Shown here: positions 45,900-56,808 of the stretch, one piece after another
Position numbering within the stretch: position 1 is the first letter of the stretch
Layout: each line of letters begins with the position of its first letter
Program-made: the position numbers and the translations under genes
Assembly: GCF_022539505.1 (NCBI RefSeq)
Contig: NC_061508.1
Span: forward strand, 34,156,256-34,220,255
Length of the DNA stretch: 64,000 nt
Origin: Lolium rigidum
Lineage: Eukaryota > Streptophyta > Magnoliopsida > Poales > Poaceae
Reading direction: 5' to 3'
Notes under the pieces: model-generated
Seen by the model: only the letters and a program-made list of their open reading frames with translations
What the model was told of the DNA's origin: nothing
The model's database searches: none

Positions 45900-47494
45900 T
45901 GATGGCGCGTGAGACACACGTCCGTTGGGAACCCCAAGAGGAAGGTGTGATGCGTACATCAGCAAGTTTTCCCTCAGTAAGAAACCAAGGTTATCGAACC
46001 AGTAGGAGTCAAGGAACACGTGAAGGTTGTTGGTGGCGGAGTGTAGTGCGGCGCAACACCGAGGATTCCGGCGCCAACGTGGAACCTGCACAACACAATC
46101 AAAGTACTTTGCCCCAACGTAACAGTGAGGTTGTCAATCTCACCGGCTTGCTGTAAACAAAGGATTAGATGTATTGTGTGGAAGATAATGATTGTTTGCG
46201 AAGAACAGTAAAGAACAATTGCAGTAGGTTGTATTTCAGATGTAAAGAATGGACCGGGGTCCACAGTTCACTAGTGGTGTCTCTCCCATAAGATAAATAA
46301 CATGTTGGGTGAACGAATTAGAGTTGGGCAATTGACAAATAAAGAAGGCATAACAATGCACATACATATATCATGATGAGTACTATGAGATTTAATCAGG
46401 GCATTACGATAAAGTACAGAGACCGCTATCCAGCATGCATCTATGCCTAAAAAGTCCACCTTCAGGTTATCATCCGAACCCCTTCCAGTATTAAGTTGCA
46501 ACAATAGACAATTGCATTAAGTATGGTGCGTAATGTAATCAACACAAATATCCTTAGACAAAGCATTGATGTTTTATCCCTAGTGGCAACAGCATATCCA
46601 CAACCTTAGAGGTTGCTGTCACTCCCCCAGATTCAATGGAGGCATGAACCCACTATCGAGCATAAATACTCCCTGTTGGAGTTACAAGTATCAACTTGGC
46701 CAGAGCCTCTACTAGCAATGGAGAGCATGCAAGAACATAAACAACATATATGATAGATTGATAATCAACTTGACATAGTATTCAATATTCATCGGATCCC
46801 AACAAACACAACATGTAGCATTACGGATAGATGATCTTGATCATGATAGGCAGCTCACAAGATCTAACATGATAGCACAATGAGGAGAAGACAACCATCT
46901 AGCTACTGCTATGGACCCATAGTCCGGGGGTGAACTACTCACACATCGATCCGGAGGCGATCATGGTGATGAAGAGCCCTCCGGGAGATGATTCCCCTCT
47001 CCGGCGAGGTGCGGGAGGCGATCTCTCCGAATCCCCCGAGATGGGATTGGCGGCGGCGGCGTCTCTGGAAGGTTTTCCGTATCGTGGCTCTCGGTACTGG
47101 GGGTTTCGCGACGAAGGCTTTAAGTAGGCATAAGGGTAGGTTTAGGGGCGACACGAGGGCCCCACACACCAGGGCCGCGCGGCCAGGGCCTGGGCCGCGC
47201 CGCCCTGTTGTGTCGCCACCTCGTGGCCCCACTTCGTATCTCCCTCGGTCTTCTGGAAGCTTCGTGGAAAAATAAGACCCTGGGCGTTGATTTCGTCCAA
47301 TTCGAGAATATTTCCTTACTAGGATTTCCGAAACCAAAAACAGCAGAAAACAACAAGCGGCTCTTCGGCATCTCGTCAATAGGTTAGTGCCGGAAAATGC
47401 ATAATAATGACATATAATGTGTATAAAACATGTGAGTATCATCATAAAAGTAGCATGGAACATAAGAAATTATAGATACGATTGAGACGTATCA
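45900..47494 (-). repeat. 5' LTR of E3
   Basis: 1595 bp; pairs with 39333-40930. Internal frames here are shadows. Confidence 0.9.
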
Positions 47495-48347
47495 GGTTAC
47501 AATTATGTCGGAAACTTATGAGGGTCAATTTGTGTGAGGAAGAAGATCGTTTTGTTTGGAAATTGACATCTAACGGCATGTTTACAGTGAAGTCAATGTA
47601 TGAAGATATTATGTGTGATCATACCCCTTTTCTGAGGAAATATTTATGGAAGGTTAAAGTGCCCCTTAACATCAAGATTTTTATGTGGTTTTTGAGTAAC
47701 AAGGTGCTGTTAACTAAAGACAATCTAGCTAAACGGAATTGCAATGGGTGTACAAAATGTGTTTTCTGTGGGAAACATGAGACTATTCAACACCTTTTTA
47801 TTGACTACCCTTTAGCTAAATTATTATGGCGCACGGTTAATTTCACTTATGATCTTTCACCTCCAACCAACATTACTAATATGTTTGGTAATTGGTTAAA
47901 TGGAGTAGATAGACAATCTAAAGCTTTCATACGGATTGGGGTTTCTGCTTTATGTTGGTCTATTTGGAGGGTTAGAAATGATATAATTTTTAACAAAAAA
48001 ATATCTTTTCATTTCTTGCAGGTTATCCATACAGTCTCCCACTGGGTCCAGCTTTGGGGCCTACTCTCTCCGGAGGGACAACGGGATGTCATGGCTTCTG
48101 GCTGCACACGGCTCCTGATGGTCGCTCAGGATATCTTGTGCCAGGCTGGTTGGCGACATACTAGAAGACTATGTTGATGTGTAGTCTTAGTATGTGTTCC
48201 TTGTTTCTTTTCGATGGTTGATTGTTGGATCGATCGTCGATGATGGATGTTTTGTAAACGACACTGTTTGGAATTTTGGTTTCTAATAAAAGGTTGTGTG
48301 CATCATCATGATGCAGAATCCGGGGTATACCCCATTTCGAAAAAAAA
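47495..48347 (+). pseudogene. L1-type LINE ORF2, segment 2, with 3' UTR and poly(A)
   Basis: Continues the LINE after E3: QLCRKLMRVNLCEEEDRFVW, TVKSMYEDIM, FLRKYLWKVKVPLNIKIFMW, then a zinc-binding motif CTKCVFCGKHETIQHLF (Cys-x2-Cys with a following His), then IRIGVSALCWSIWRVRNDII and a stop TGA at about 48175. This is the zf-RVT tail common to plant L1 LINEs. A short 3' UTR ends in a run of A (48340-48348), directly followed by the target duplication AGTTGGCTATGCAGT (48348-48362). Only the last about 1.37 kb of the LINE was inserted. Confidence 0.88.
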
Positions 48348-48362
48348 AGTTGGCTATGCAGT

Positions 48363-48599
48363 AAATAGTGTAGTGCACGCATATTCCAAGTTAGAACCTA
48401 GAAAAGCGAACACCTCATGTTTACAACATCTTCCAAGATGCTACTCTTAATAACATTAACTTATGTCTACAGTTGGCATGTTGGTATAAGCACATGTGGA
48501 TTGATAAAGAAACAACTATTGTACCTAGTCCATCTGCCATGGGCTCAATGGTATAAGCATTGTTACAGAATGAAGCAGCCACACAAATTATATGGTGTA
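48363..48599. repeat. Repeat R, copy 2, segment 2
   Basis: Aligns with 22234-22470 of copy 1 (CTAGAAAAGCGAACAC, CAACATCTTCCAAGATGC, AATGAAGCAGCCACACA). Ends at the insertion of E4. Confidence 0.8.
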
Positions 48600-48751
48600 T
48601 GATGCGTGTAGTTGACACGTCCGTTGGGAACCCCAAGAGGAAGGTGTGATGCGCACAGCGGCAAGTTTCCCTCAGTAAGAAACCAAGGTTTAATCGAACC
48701 AGTAGGAGTCAAGAAGCACGTTGAAGGTTGATGGCGGCGGGATGTAGTGCG
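48600..48751 (-). repeat. E4 3' LTR, outer fragment
   Basis: 152 bp identical in order to 59543-59694 (GTAGTTGACACGTCCGTTGG .. GGCGGGATGTAGTGCG). Cut by the insertion of E2 immediately after GTGCG. Confidence 0.85.
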
Positions 48752-50272
48752 TGATACGTCCCCGACGTATCCATAATTTCTATCGTTCCATGCTTGTTTT
48801 ATGACAATACTTACATGTTTTGCTTGCACTTTATAATGTTTTTATGCGTTTTCCGGAACTAACCTATTAACAAGATGCCACGGTGCCGGTTCTCGTTTTA
48901 CTGCTGTTTTTGGTTCCAGAAAGGCTCGTTCGGGCAATATTCTCGGAATTCGACGAAACGAAGACCAAACCTCCTATTTTTCCCGGAAGCGTCCCGTAAC
49001 ACCGAAGAAGAGTCGGAGAGGGGCCGGAGGGCCACCACACCATAGGGCGGCGCGGCCTGGCCCGGGCCCGCGCCGGCTCGTGGTGGGGAGCCCTCGGGTG
49101 CCCCCCTGCGCCGCCTCTTCGCCTATAAAATCCCTTTCGACCTAAAAACACCGTAACTCTTGAAGAAACTCCGAGAAAGACTCCGGGGCGCCGCCGCCAT
49201 CGCGAAACTCCAATTCGGGGACGAAGTCTCGTCCCGGCACCTCGCCGGGACGGGGAAGTGCCCCGGAAGCCATCTCCATCAACGCCACCGCCTCCATCAT
49301 GCTCCGTGAGTAGTTCCCCCATGGACTACGGGTTCTAGGCGTAGCTAGTTGGTATTCTCTCCCCCATGTACTTCAATACAACGATCTCATGAGCTGCCTT
49401 ACATGATTGAGATTCATCCGATGTAATCGGTGTTGTGTTTGTCGGGATCCGATGGATTGTTACATTATGATTGTCTATCTACAAAGTTTATGAAGTTATT
49501 GTTGCTTGCAATCTTGTTATGCTTAATGCTTGTCACTAGGGCCCGAGTGGCATGATCTTAGATTTGAGCTTTATATTATTGCTTAGATTGTATCTACAAG
49601 TTGTATGCACATGTCACCGTCCGGAACCAAAGGCCCCGAAGTGACAGAAATCGGGACAACCGGAGGGGATGGCGGTGATGTGAGGGACACATGTTTTCAC
49701 GGAGTGTTAATGCTTTGCTCAGGTGCTCTATTAAAAGGAGTACCTTAATATCCAGTAGTTTCCCTTGAGGCCCGGCTGCCACCGGCTGGTAGGACAAAAG
49801 ATGTTGTGCAAGTTTCTCATTGCGAGCACGTACGACTATTATTGGAAAACATGCCTACATGATTAATGATCTTGATATTCTGTCTTAATGCTATTTCAAT
49901 CCTATCAATTGCCCGACTGTAATTTGTTCACCCAACGCTTGTTATTGGAGAGTTGCCACTAGTGTAGATAGCTGGGAACCCCGGTCCATCTTTCATCATC
50001 ATATACTCGTTCTATATGTCAACTGTTTTCTGGTGCCATTGCTCTCATATTACTGCTCACTGTCTGTCTGTATTATCTTGTTACTATTGCTCTCATATCA
50101 TTGCTACTTTCACATCACCCACGTTGCTAGTGCTTTTCCGAGTGCGAGCTGAATTGACAACTCGAGTTGTTAAGGCTTATAAGTATTCTTTACCTCCCCT
50201 TGTGTCAAATCAATAAATTGGGTTTTACTTCCCTCGAAGACTGTTGCGATCCCCTATACTTGTGGGTCATCA
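48752..50272 (+). repeat. E2 left LTR (1521 bp)
   Basis: TG..CA ends. A CTATAAAATCC TATA-like motif near 49122-49132 follows a GC-rich block and precedes the leader ending in CTCCGTGAGTAGTTCCCCC; this is the candidate promoter. Confidence 0.88.
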
Positions 50273-50283
50273 AGACTATTTTC

Positions 50284-50301
50284 TGGCGCCGTTGCCGGGG
50301 A
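50284..50301 (+). other. Primer-binding site of E2 (tRNA-Asp)
   Basis: TGGCGCCGTTGCCGGGGA, complementary to the 3' end of plant tRNA-Asp, 11 nt after the LTR. It is repeated with a changed first base (ACGGCGCCGTTGCCGGGG) after the right LTR near 55856-55874. Confidence 0.82.
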
Positions 50302-50510
50302 GGCATAGCTCTACTCATAAGTTCACCTGGGGAGTACACTCCACATCCCTCTCTGTTTTATTTTATTTTGTTTTGCTTAGTTTACTTTTGTCTAGTTTAT
50401 TTGTGCTTAGTTTACTTTTGTCTAGTTTGTTTCAGTTTTGTTTTATTTTCCTCATATACCCAAAAATCCATAAAAATTTGAAAAATCTAAAAATTAAAAA
50501 CTGCTGTTAT

Positions 50511-51880
50511 GGGAGAACCAACAACCTACTTGGAGCTTATAGAATGTTATAATAATTATAGAGAATCAAGAAGCTGGTAAAATAATGAGTGCTATGATAG
50601 AACAATTGAATACAATTGCTAAAATCTTGCTTAAATGCCATGATATAAGCTGTTGCTCTCAACGGGATACTAAACATCTTAAATTTCAATGTGGCTTTAG
50701 TGAGGAATTTTTAATTAAGAACTATAACCGGAATTGCTATATTCATTATGGGTTCGAAGAGGTAGAACAATTTGTCTTATTTATGGGAGCCTCCGAGATA
50801 GAATCCTTCATGGTTGAGAATTATGAAACTTGTGTTGTTTGTAAGGATCTTAAAGATTATGTCTCTACTATCCTTAATTCTTGCATAGAATGCTACAGTA
50901 GGAATCCTTATATCCTTGATTATAAAGAGAGACACATTAATGCACAAGAATGCACTCACAATTTGCAGGAACCGATGGAAGAAGAAATTGATGAACACGA
51001 AAGCTCATTGGATGAAAAAGAGGAGGAAATTGATGAACTCTGAATGCTCATTGGATGAAAAAGAAGAGGAGAGTGATGAACAAAAGGAGGAAGAATGGAT
51101 TAGCTACCCATGCCAACCTTCTAATGAGAGTAACTCTTTATCTCTTACACTATTTGATTGTCCTCCATGCTTACCGAAAGAGGTTGAATGTTATGTTCCT
51201 GTGGATTCTCTTGAAATAGTACCTATGAGTAATACTTGTGAGAATGGTTATGCTACTCGTTATATATGATAATCCATGCTACTTTGATAAATCTTATGAT
51301 AATGCTTTGTTTGTGCCTCGATGTCGAAATGCATGGTACTAAAGAATTTTGTTTGGCAAATGTCTATGATAAAGCTCTAGATGATGGTCCTATGTTACTT
51401 GATAATATTAATTGTACTACTAATGAAAATGGGATTGGAGAGTTCTTGACTTATTCTATGAGTCCCATATCTATTGAGATTGATCAACTACCTTGTTATA
51501 TTATTAATAAAGGTAAGTTTGAAAGTTTTAATTCCACTATTCTTGAACTTGATAAAAATTATGTGTTTGGAAATCATGAAAAGTATGCTGCATGTGATAG
51601 TTATATTGTTGAGTTTGTTCATGAAGCTACTGAAAATTATTATGAGAGAGGAAAATATGGTTGTAGAAGTTTTCATGGTGCTAAAACACCTCTCTATATG
51701 CTGAAATTTTTGAAGTTATTCTTGTTTTATCTTCTTATGCTTGTCACTTTGTTCTTCATGAATTTATTTGTGTACAAGATTCCTTTGCATAGGAAGCATG
51801 TTAGGCTTAAACTTGTTTTGGATTTGCCTCTTGATGCTCTCTTTTGCTTCAAATACTATTTCTTGGGAGTGCATCATTAA
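50511..51880 (+). pseudogene. E2 ORF module: acidic, Cys-containing protein with C-terminal hydrophobic segment, unknown
   Basis: The region just after the primer site, where gag normally lies, instead encodes (in shifting registers) three blocks. First, 50585-51043, ATG start MSAMIEQLNTIAKILLKCHD, with several spaced Cys and a paired acidic repeat (SSLDEKEEEIDE, then SLDEKEEESDEQ in the next register). Second, to 51269, Ser/Pro/Cys-rich, with LTLFDCPPCLPKEVECYVP. Third, 51266-51880, containing FCLANVYDKALDDGPMLLDN. It ends with a strongly hydrophobic stretch of about 20-25 residues (KLFLFYLLMLVTLFFMNLFV) followed by a basic tract with HRKHVRLK. That hydrophobic stretch could be a membrane anchor. 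No Gag, protease or RT motif. Similar orphan ORFs seem familiar from other Triticeae LTR elements, but the function is unknown. Several register changes are present as read. Confidence 0.6.
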
Positions 51881-54317
51881 AACTTGCTGAGCCCATCTTA
51901 ATGGCTATAAAGAAAGAACTTCTTGGGAGATAACCCATGTGTTATTTTGCTACAGTACTTTGTTTTATATTTGTGTCTTGGAAGTTGTTTACTACTGTAG
52001 CAACCTCTCCTTATCTTAGTTTTGTGTATTGTTGTGCCAAGTGAAGCCTCTAATCGAAGGTTGATACTAGATTTGGATTTCTGCGCAGAAACAGATTTCT
52101 ATCTGTCACGAATCTGGGCTGTTTTCTCTGTAGGTAACTCAGAAAATTATGCCAATTTACGTGTTTGTTCCTAAGATATGTAAGCAACTTTCATTAGTTT
52201 TGAGTTTTCTGATTTGAGCAACGGAAGTATTTATTTAAAATTCGTCTTTACTGGCTGTTCTGTTTTGGCAGATTCTGTCTCTGTTTTTTGCATTGTCTCT
52301 TGTGGACTTTAAGCGAGGTTTTCTAGACGTAGAGGGCTGTAGCTAATGTTTTATTGAGTTCTTGCAATGTGCCACTACAGGACCAAGGTGGATTCAAATT
52401 TTTTGAGTACTAACCCCTCTAATGAAGTTTACGAGAAGTTTGGTGTGAAGGAAGTTTTCAAGGGTCAAGAGAGGAGGATGATATATGATCAAGAAGAGTG
52501 AAAAGTCTAAGCTTGGGGATGCCCCCGTGGTTCATCCCTGCATATTTCAAGAAGACTCAAGCGTCTAAGCTTGGGGATGCCCAAGGCATCCCCTTCTTCA
52601 TCAACTTATCAGGTTCCTCCCCTGAAACTATATTTTTATTCGGTCACATCATATGTGCTTTACTTGGAGCGTCTGTGTGTTTTTATTTTTGTTTATGTTT
52701 GAATAAATTCGGATCCTAGCAATCCTTGTGTGGGAGAGATACACGCTCCGCTTTTTCATATGAACACTTGTTCTTCGTTTTACTTTTAATGTTCAATGAT
52801 AAAAGTTGGAAGCTACAATACTTATGGTTGTTTGGTTGGAAAAAGAAAATGCCTCATATGTCTTGGATAATTTGACACCTGGCAATTGTTTTGAGCTCTC
52901 AAGTAGATCATGATTAAGTTTTTTTCATGTAGTTTAAACCTATTAGTGGAGAATTACTGTAGAGCTTGTTGAAATTGGTTTGCATGATTGGTCTCTCTTA
53001 AGGTATAGATATTTTCTGGTAAAAGTGTTTGAGCAACAAGGAAGACAGTGTAGGGTATTATAATGCTTGCAATATGTTCTTATGTAAGTTTCTTTGTCTG
53101 CACGGTTCATACTTGTGTTTGCTTCAAATAGCCTTGCTAGCCTAAGCCTTGTATCGAGAGGGAATACTTCTCATGCATCCAAAATACTTGAGCCAACCAC
53201 TATGCCATTTGTGTCCACCATACCTACCTACTATGTGGTATTTCCTGCCATTCCAAAGTAAATTGCTTGAGTGCTACCTTTAAACAATTCAAAATTTATT
53301 ACCTCTAATTTGTGTCAATGTTTTATAGCTCATGAGGAAGTATGTGGTGTTTATCTTTCAATCTTGTTGGACAACTTTCACCAATGGACTAGTGGCTTCA
53401 TCCGCTTATCCAATAATTTTGCAAAAGAGCTGGCAATGGGATTCCCGATCCCGAATTAATTAACAAAAATAGACACTCCTCCATGGTATGTGATTGTTGG
53501 ACGGCACTCGAGGATTCGGTTAGCCATGGCTTGTGTAAGCAAAGGTTGGGAGGAGTGTCATCATCATAATGAAACTAAAATAAAAAGGCACTCCTTCATG
53601 GTATGAGATTGTTGGCAGGCACCCGAGGATTCGGTTAGCCATGGTTTGTGAAAGAAAGGTTGGAAGGAGTGCCACCCAAAAATAAAAATAATTCATGGGA
53701 GCCGCTCTTTGAAGGTTTGTCTAGCGAGGGGGTTAGAGTGCCCACTACCATTCGTTGACAACAACAAACACCTCTCAAAACTTTACTTTTATGCTCTCTA
53801 TATATTTTCAAAACCAAAGCTCTAGCACAAATATAGCAATCGATGCTTTCCTCTTTGAAGGGCCCTTTCTTCTACTTTTATGTTGAGTCAGTTTACCTAC
53901 TTCCTTCCACCTTAGAAGCAAACACTTGTGTCAACTGTGCATTGATTCTTACATACTTGCATATTTGCATTCATCATATTACTTTGTGTTGACAATTATC
54001 CATGAGATATGCATGTTACAAGTTGAAAGCAACCGCTGAAACTTATATCTTCCTTTGTGTTGCTTCGATGTCTTTACTTTGAACTTATTTCTTTATGAGT
54101 TAACTCTTGTGCAAGACTTTTGATACTTGTCTTGAAAGTACTCTTTATGAAAAGTTTTGCTATATGTTATCTATTTGTTAGCAACTATAGATCATTGCCT
54201 TGAGTCACTTCATTCATTTCATATGCTTTGTAATAGTATGATCAAGGTTATGTAAGTAGCATGTCACTACAGAAATTATTCTTTTTATCGTTTACCTGCT
54301 CGGGACGAGCGAGAACT
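51881..54317 (+). other. Non-coding 3' half of E2
   Basis: No pol ORF. Begins with CTTGGGAGATAACCCATG, matching the equivalent boundary in E3 (TTATGGGAGACAACCC, minus strand near 43485-43500) and E4. Contains the PPT-like word AAGCTTGGGGATGCC at 52509-52523 and 52567-52581. Confidence 0.7.
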
Positions 54318-54331
54318 AAGCTTGGGGATGC
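54318..54331 (+). other. Polypurine tract of E2
   Basis: AAGCTTGGGGATGC abuts the right LTR start TGATACG. Confidence 0.7.
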
Positions 54332-55844
54332 TGATACGTCCCCGACGTATCCATAATTTCTATCGTTCCATGCTTGTTTCATGACAATACTTACATGTTT
54401 TGCTTGCACTTTATAATGTTTTTATGCGTTTTCCGGAACTAACCTATTAACAAGATGCCACAGTGCCAGTTCTCGTTTTCTGCTGTTTTTGGTTCCGGAA
54501 AGGCTGTTCGGGCAATATTCTCGGAATTCGACGAAACGAAGACCAAACCTCCTATTTTTCCCGGAAGCGTCCGGAACACCGAAGAAGAGTCGGAGAGGGG
54601 CCGAGAGGGCCACCACACCATAGGGCGGCGCGGCCGGCACGGGCCGCGCCGGCCTGTGGTGGGGAGCCCTCGGTGCCCCCTGCGCCGCCTCTTCGCCTAT
54701 AAAATCCCTTTCGACCTAAAAACACCGTAACTCTTGAAGAAACTCCGAGAAAGACTCCGAGGGCGCCGCCGCCATCGCGAAACTCCAATTCGGGGACAGA
54801 AGTCTGCGTCCCGGCACCCTGCGGGACGGGGAAGTGCCCCGGAAGCCATCTCCATCAACGCCACCGCCTCCATCATGCTCCGTGAGTAGTTCCCCCATGG
54901 ACTACGGGTTCTAGCTGTAGCTAGTTGGTATTCTCTCCCCCATGTACTTCAATACAACGATCTCATGAGCTGCCTTACATGATTGAGATTCATCGATGTA
55001 ATCGGTGTTGTGTTTGTCGGGATCCGATGGATTGTTACATTATGATTGTCTATCTACAAAGTTTATGAAGTTATTGTTGCTTGCAATCTTGTTATGCTTA
55101 ATGCTTGTCACTAGGGCCCGAGTGGCATGATCTTAGATTTGAGCTTTATATTATTGCTTAGATTGTATCTACAAGTTGTATGCACATGTCACTGTCCGGA
55201 ACCAAAGGCCCCGAAGTGACGAAATCGGGACAACCGGAGGGGATGGCGGTGATGTGAGGGACACATGTTTTCACGGAGTGTTAATGCTTTGCTCCGGTGC
55301 TCTATTAAAGGAGTACCTTATTATCCGATAGTTTCCCTTGAGGCCCGGCTGCCACCGTGCTGGTAGGACAAAAGATGTTGTGCAAGTTTCTCATTGCGAG
55401 CACGTACGACTATTATTGGAAAACATGCCTACATGATTAATGATCTTGATATTACGTCTTAATGCTATTTCAATCCTATCAATTGCCCGACTGTAATTTG
55501 TTCACCCAACGCTTGTTATTGGAGAGTTGCCACTAGTGTAGATAGCTGGGAACCCCGGTCCATCTTTCATCATCATATACTCGTTCTATATGTCAAGCTT
55601 GTTTTCACGGTGCCATTGCTCTCATATTACTGCTACTTCTCTGTTGTGTTCTTGTTACTATTGCTCTCATATCACTTGCTACTTTCACATCACCCTTGTT
55701 GCTAGTGCTTTTCAAGTGCAGCTGAATTGACAACTCAGTTGTTAAGGCTTATAAGTATTCTTTACCTCCCCTTGTGTCGAATCAATAAATTGGGTTTTAC
55801 TTCCCTCGAAGGCTATTGCGATCCCCTATACTTGTGGGTCATCA
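54332..55844 (+). repeat. E2 right LTR (1513 bp)
   Basis: Pairs with the left LTR. Differences are mostly one- or two-base swaps at CAG/CTG/CCG sites (for example CCACGGTGCCGG versus CCACAGTGCCAG). Confidence 0.88.
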
Positions 55845-55960
55845 AGACTATTTTTACGGCGCCGTTGCCGGGGAGGCATAGCTCTACTCATAAGTTCACA
55901 CGGGAGTACACTCCACATCCCTCTCTGTTTTATTTTATTTTGTTTTGCCGGGGAGGCATG
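55845..55960 (+). other. Rearrangement scar: second E2 internal start joined to E4 LTR
   Basis: After the right LTR the text repeats the E2 leader (primer site, GGGGAGGCATAGCTC, ACTCCACATCCCTCTCTG) as far as TTTTGTTTTG. It then shows a second GCCGGGGAGGCAT and continues as E4 LTR sequence ATGAACCCACTATCGAGC. The shared word GGAGGCAT occurs in both parents, so the joint has microhomology and a short templated filler. Confidence 0.75.
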
Positions 55961-56808
55961 AACCCACTATCGAGCATAAATACTCCCTCTTGGAGTTACT
56001 AGCATCAACTTGGCCAGAGCCTCTACTAATAACGGAGAGCATGCAAGATCATAAACAACACATAGGTAATAACTTGATAATTAACATAACATGGTATTCT
56101 CTATCCATCGGATCCCGACAAACACAACATAGAGTATTACGGATAGATGATCTTGATCATGTTAGGCAGCTCACAAGATCCAACAGTGAAGCACAATGAG
56201 GAGAAGACAACCATCTAGCTACTTGCTATGGACCCATAGTCCGGGGGTGAACTACTCACTCATCACTCCGGAGGCGACCATGGCGGTGTAGAGTCCTCCG
56301 GGAGATGAATCCCCTCTCCGGCGAGGGTGCCGGAGGAGATCTCCGAGAATCCCCCGAGATGGGATCGGCGGCGGCGGCGTCTCGGTGGGTTTTCCGTATC
56401 GTGGTTTTTCGCATCGGGGGTTTCGCGACGGAGGCTTTAAGTAGGCGGAAGGGCGAGTCGGGGGGCGCGACGAGGGGCCCACACCACGGGCGGCGCGGGC
56501 CCCCTTGGCCGCGCCGCCATGTGGTTTGGCCACCTCGTGGCCCCACTTCGTATGCTCTTCGGTCTTCGGAAGGTTCGTGGCGAAATAGGCCCCTGGGTCT
56601 TCGTTTCGTCCAATTCGAGAATATTTCGTTACTAGGATTTACGAAACCAAAAACAACGAGAAACACGAGGCGGCACTTCGGCATCTTGTTAATAGGTTAG
56701 TTCCGAGAAAATGCACGAATATGACATAAAGTGTGCATAAAACATGTAGGTATCATCAATAATATGGCATAGAACATAAGAAATTATCGATACGTCGGAG
56801 ACGTATCA
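55946..56808 (-). repeat. E4 3' LTR, inner fragment
   Basis: Aligns with about 60288-61137 of the complete E4 LTR and ends GGAGACGTATCA. Together with 48600-48751 it represents the left LTR minus about 0.6 kb. Confidence 0.85.

Larger units (their letters stand above)
39333..47494 (-). mobile_element. Gypsy-like LTR retrotransposon E3 (gag-protease only), inserted in the LINE
   Basis: The two LTRs (39333-40930 and 45900-47494) read, on the plus strand, TGATGGCGCG .. GACGTATCA, and the element is flanked by a perfect 5-bp duplication GGTTA (39328-39332 and 47495-47499). The primer site next to the right LTR and the polypurine tract next to the left LTR show minus orientation. It encodes Gag and a retropepsin but no recognisable reverse transcriptase, RNase H or integrase; the 2.6 kb between the protease and the PPT is non-coding. 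It is therefore a gag-only (TR-GAG-like) non-autonomous element. Removing it restores the LINE reading frame at WSLWL/QLCRK. Confidence 0.92.
48752..55945 (+). mobile_element. Gypsy-like non-autonomous LTR retrotransposon E2 with LTR-internal-LTR-internal' structure
   Basis: LTRs 48752-50272 and 54332-55844 read TGATACGTCCCCGACGTATC .. CTTGTGGGTCATCA. tRNA-Asp primer site after the left LTR and polypurine tract before the right LTR give plus orientation. After the right LTR the sequence does not return to host but continues with about 100 bp of a second internal start (primer-site region again), then breaks into the E4 LTR. The left flank GTGCG therefore has no matching right-side target duplication. 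Coding capacity is a broken ORF set of unknown type; no gag, protease, reverse transcriptase or integrase recognised. Confidence 0.87.
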
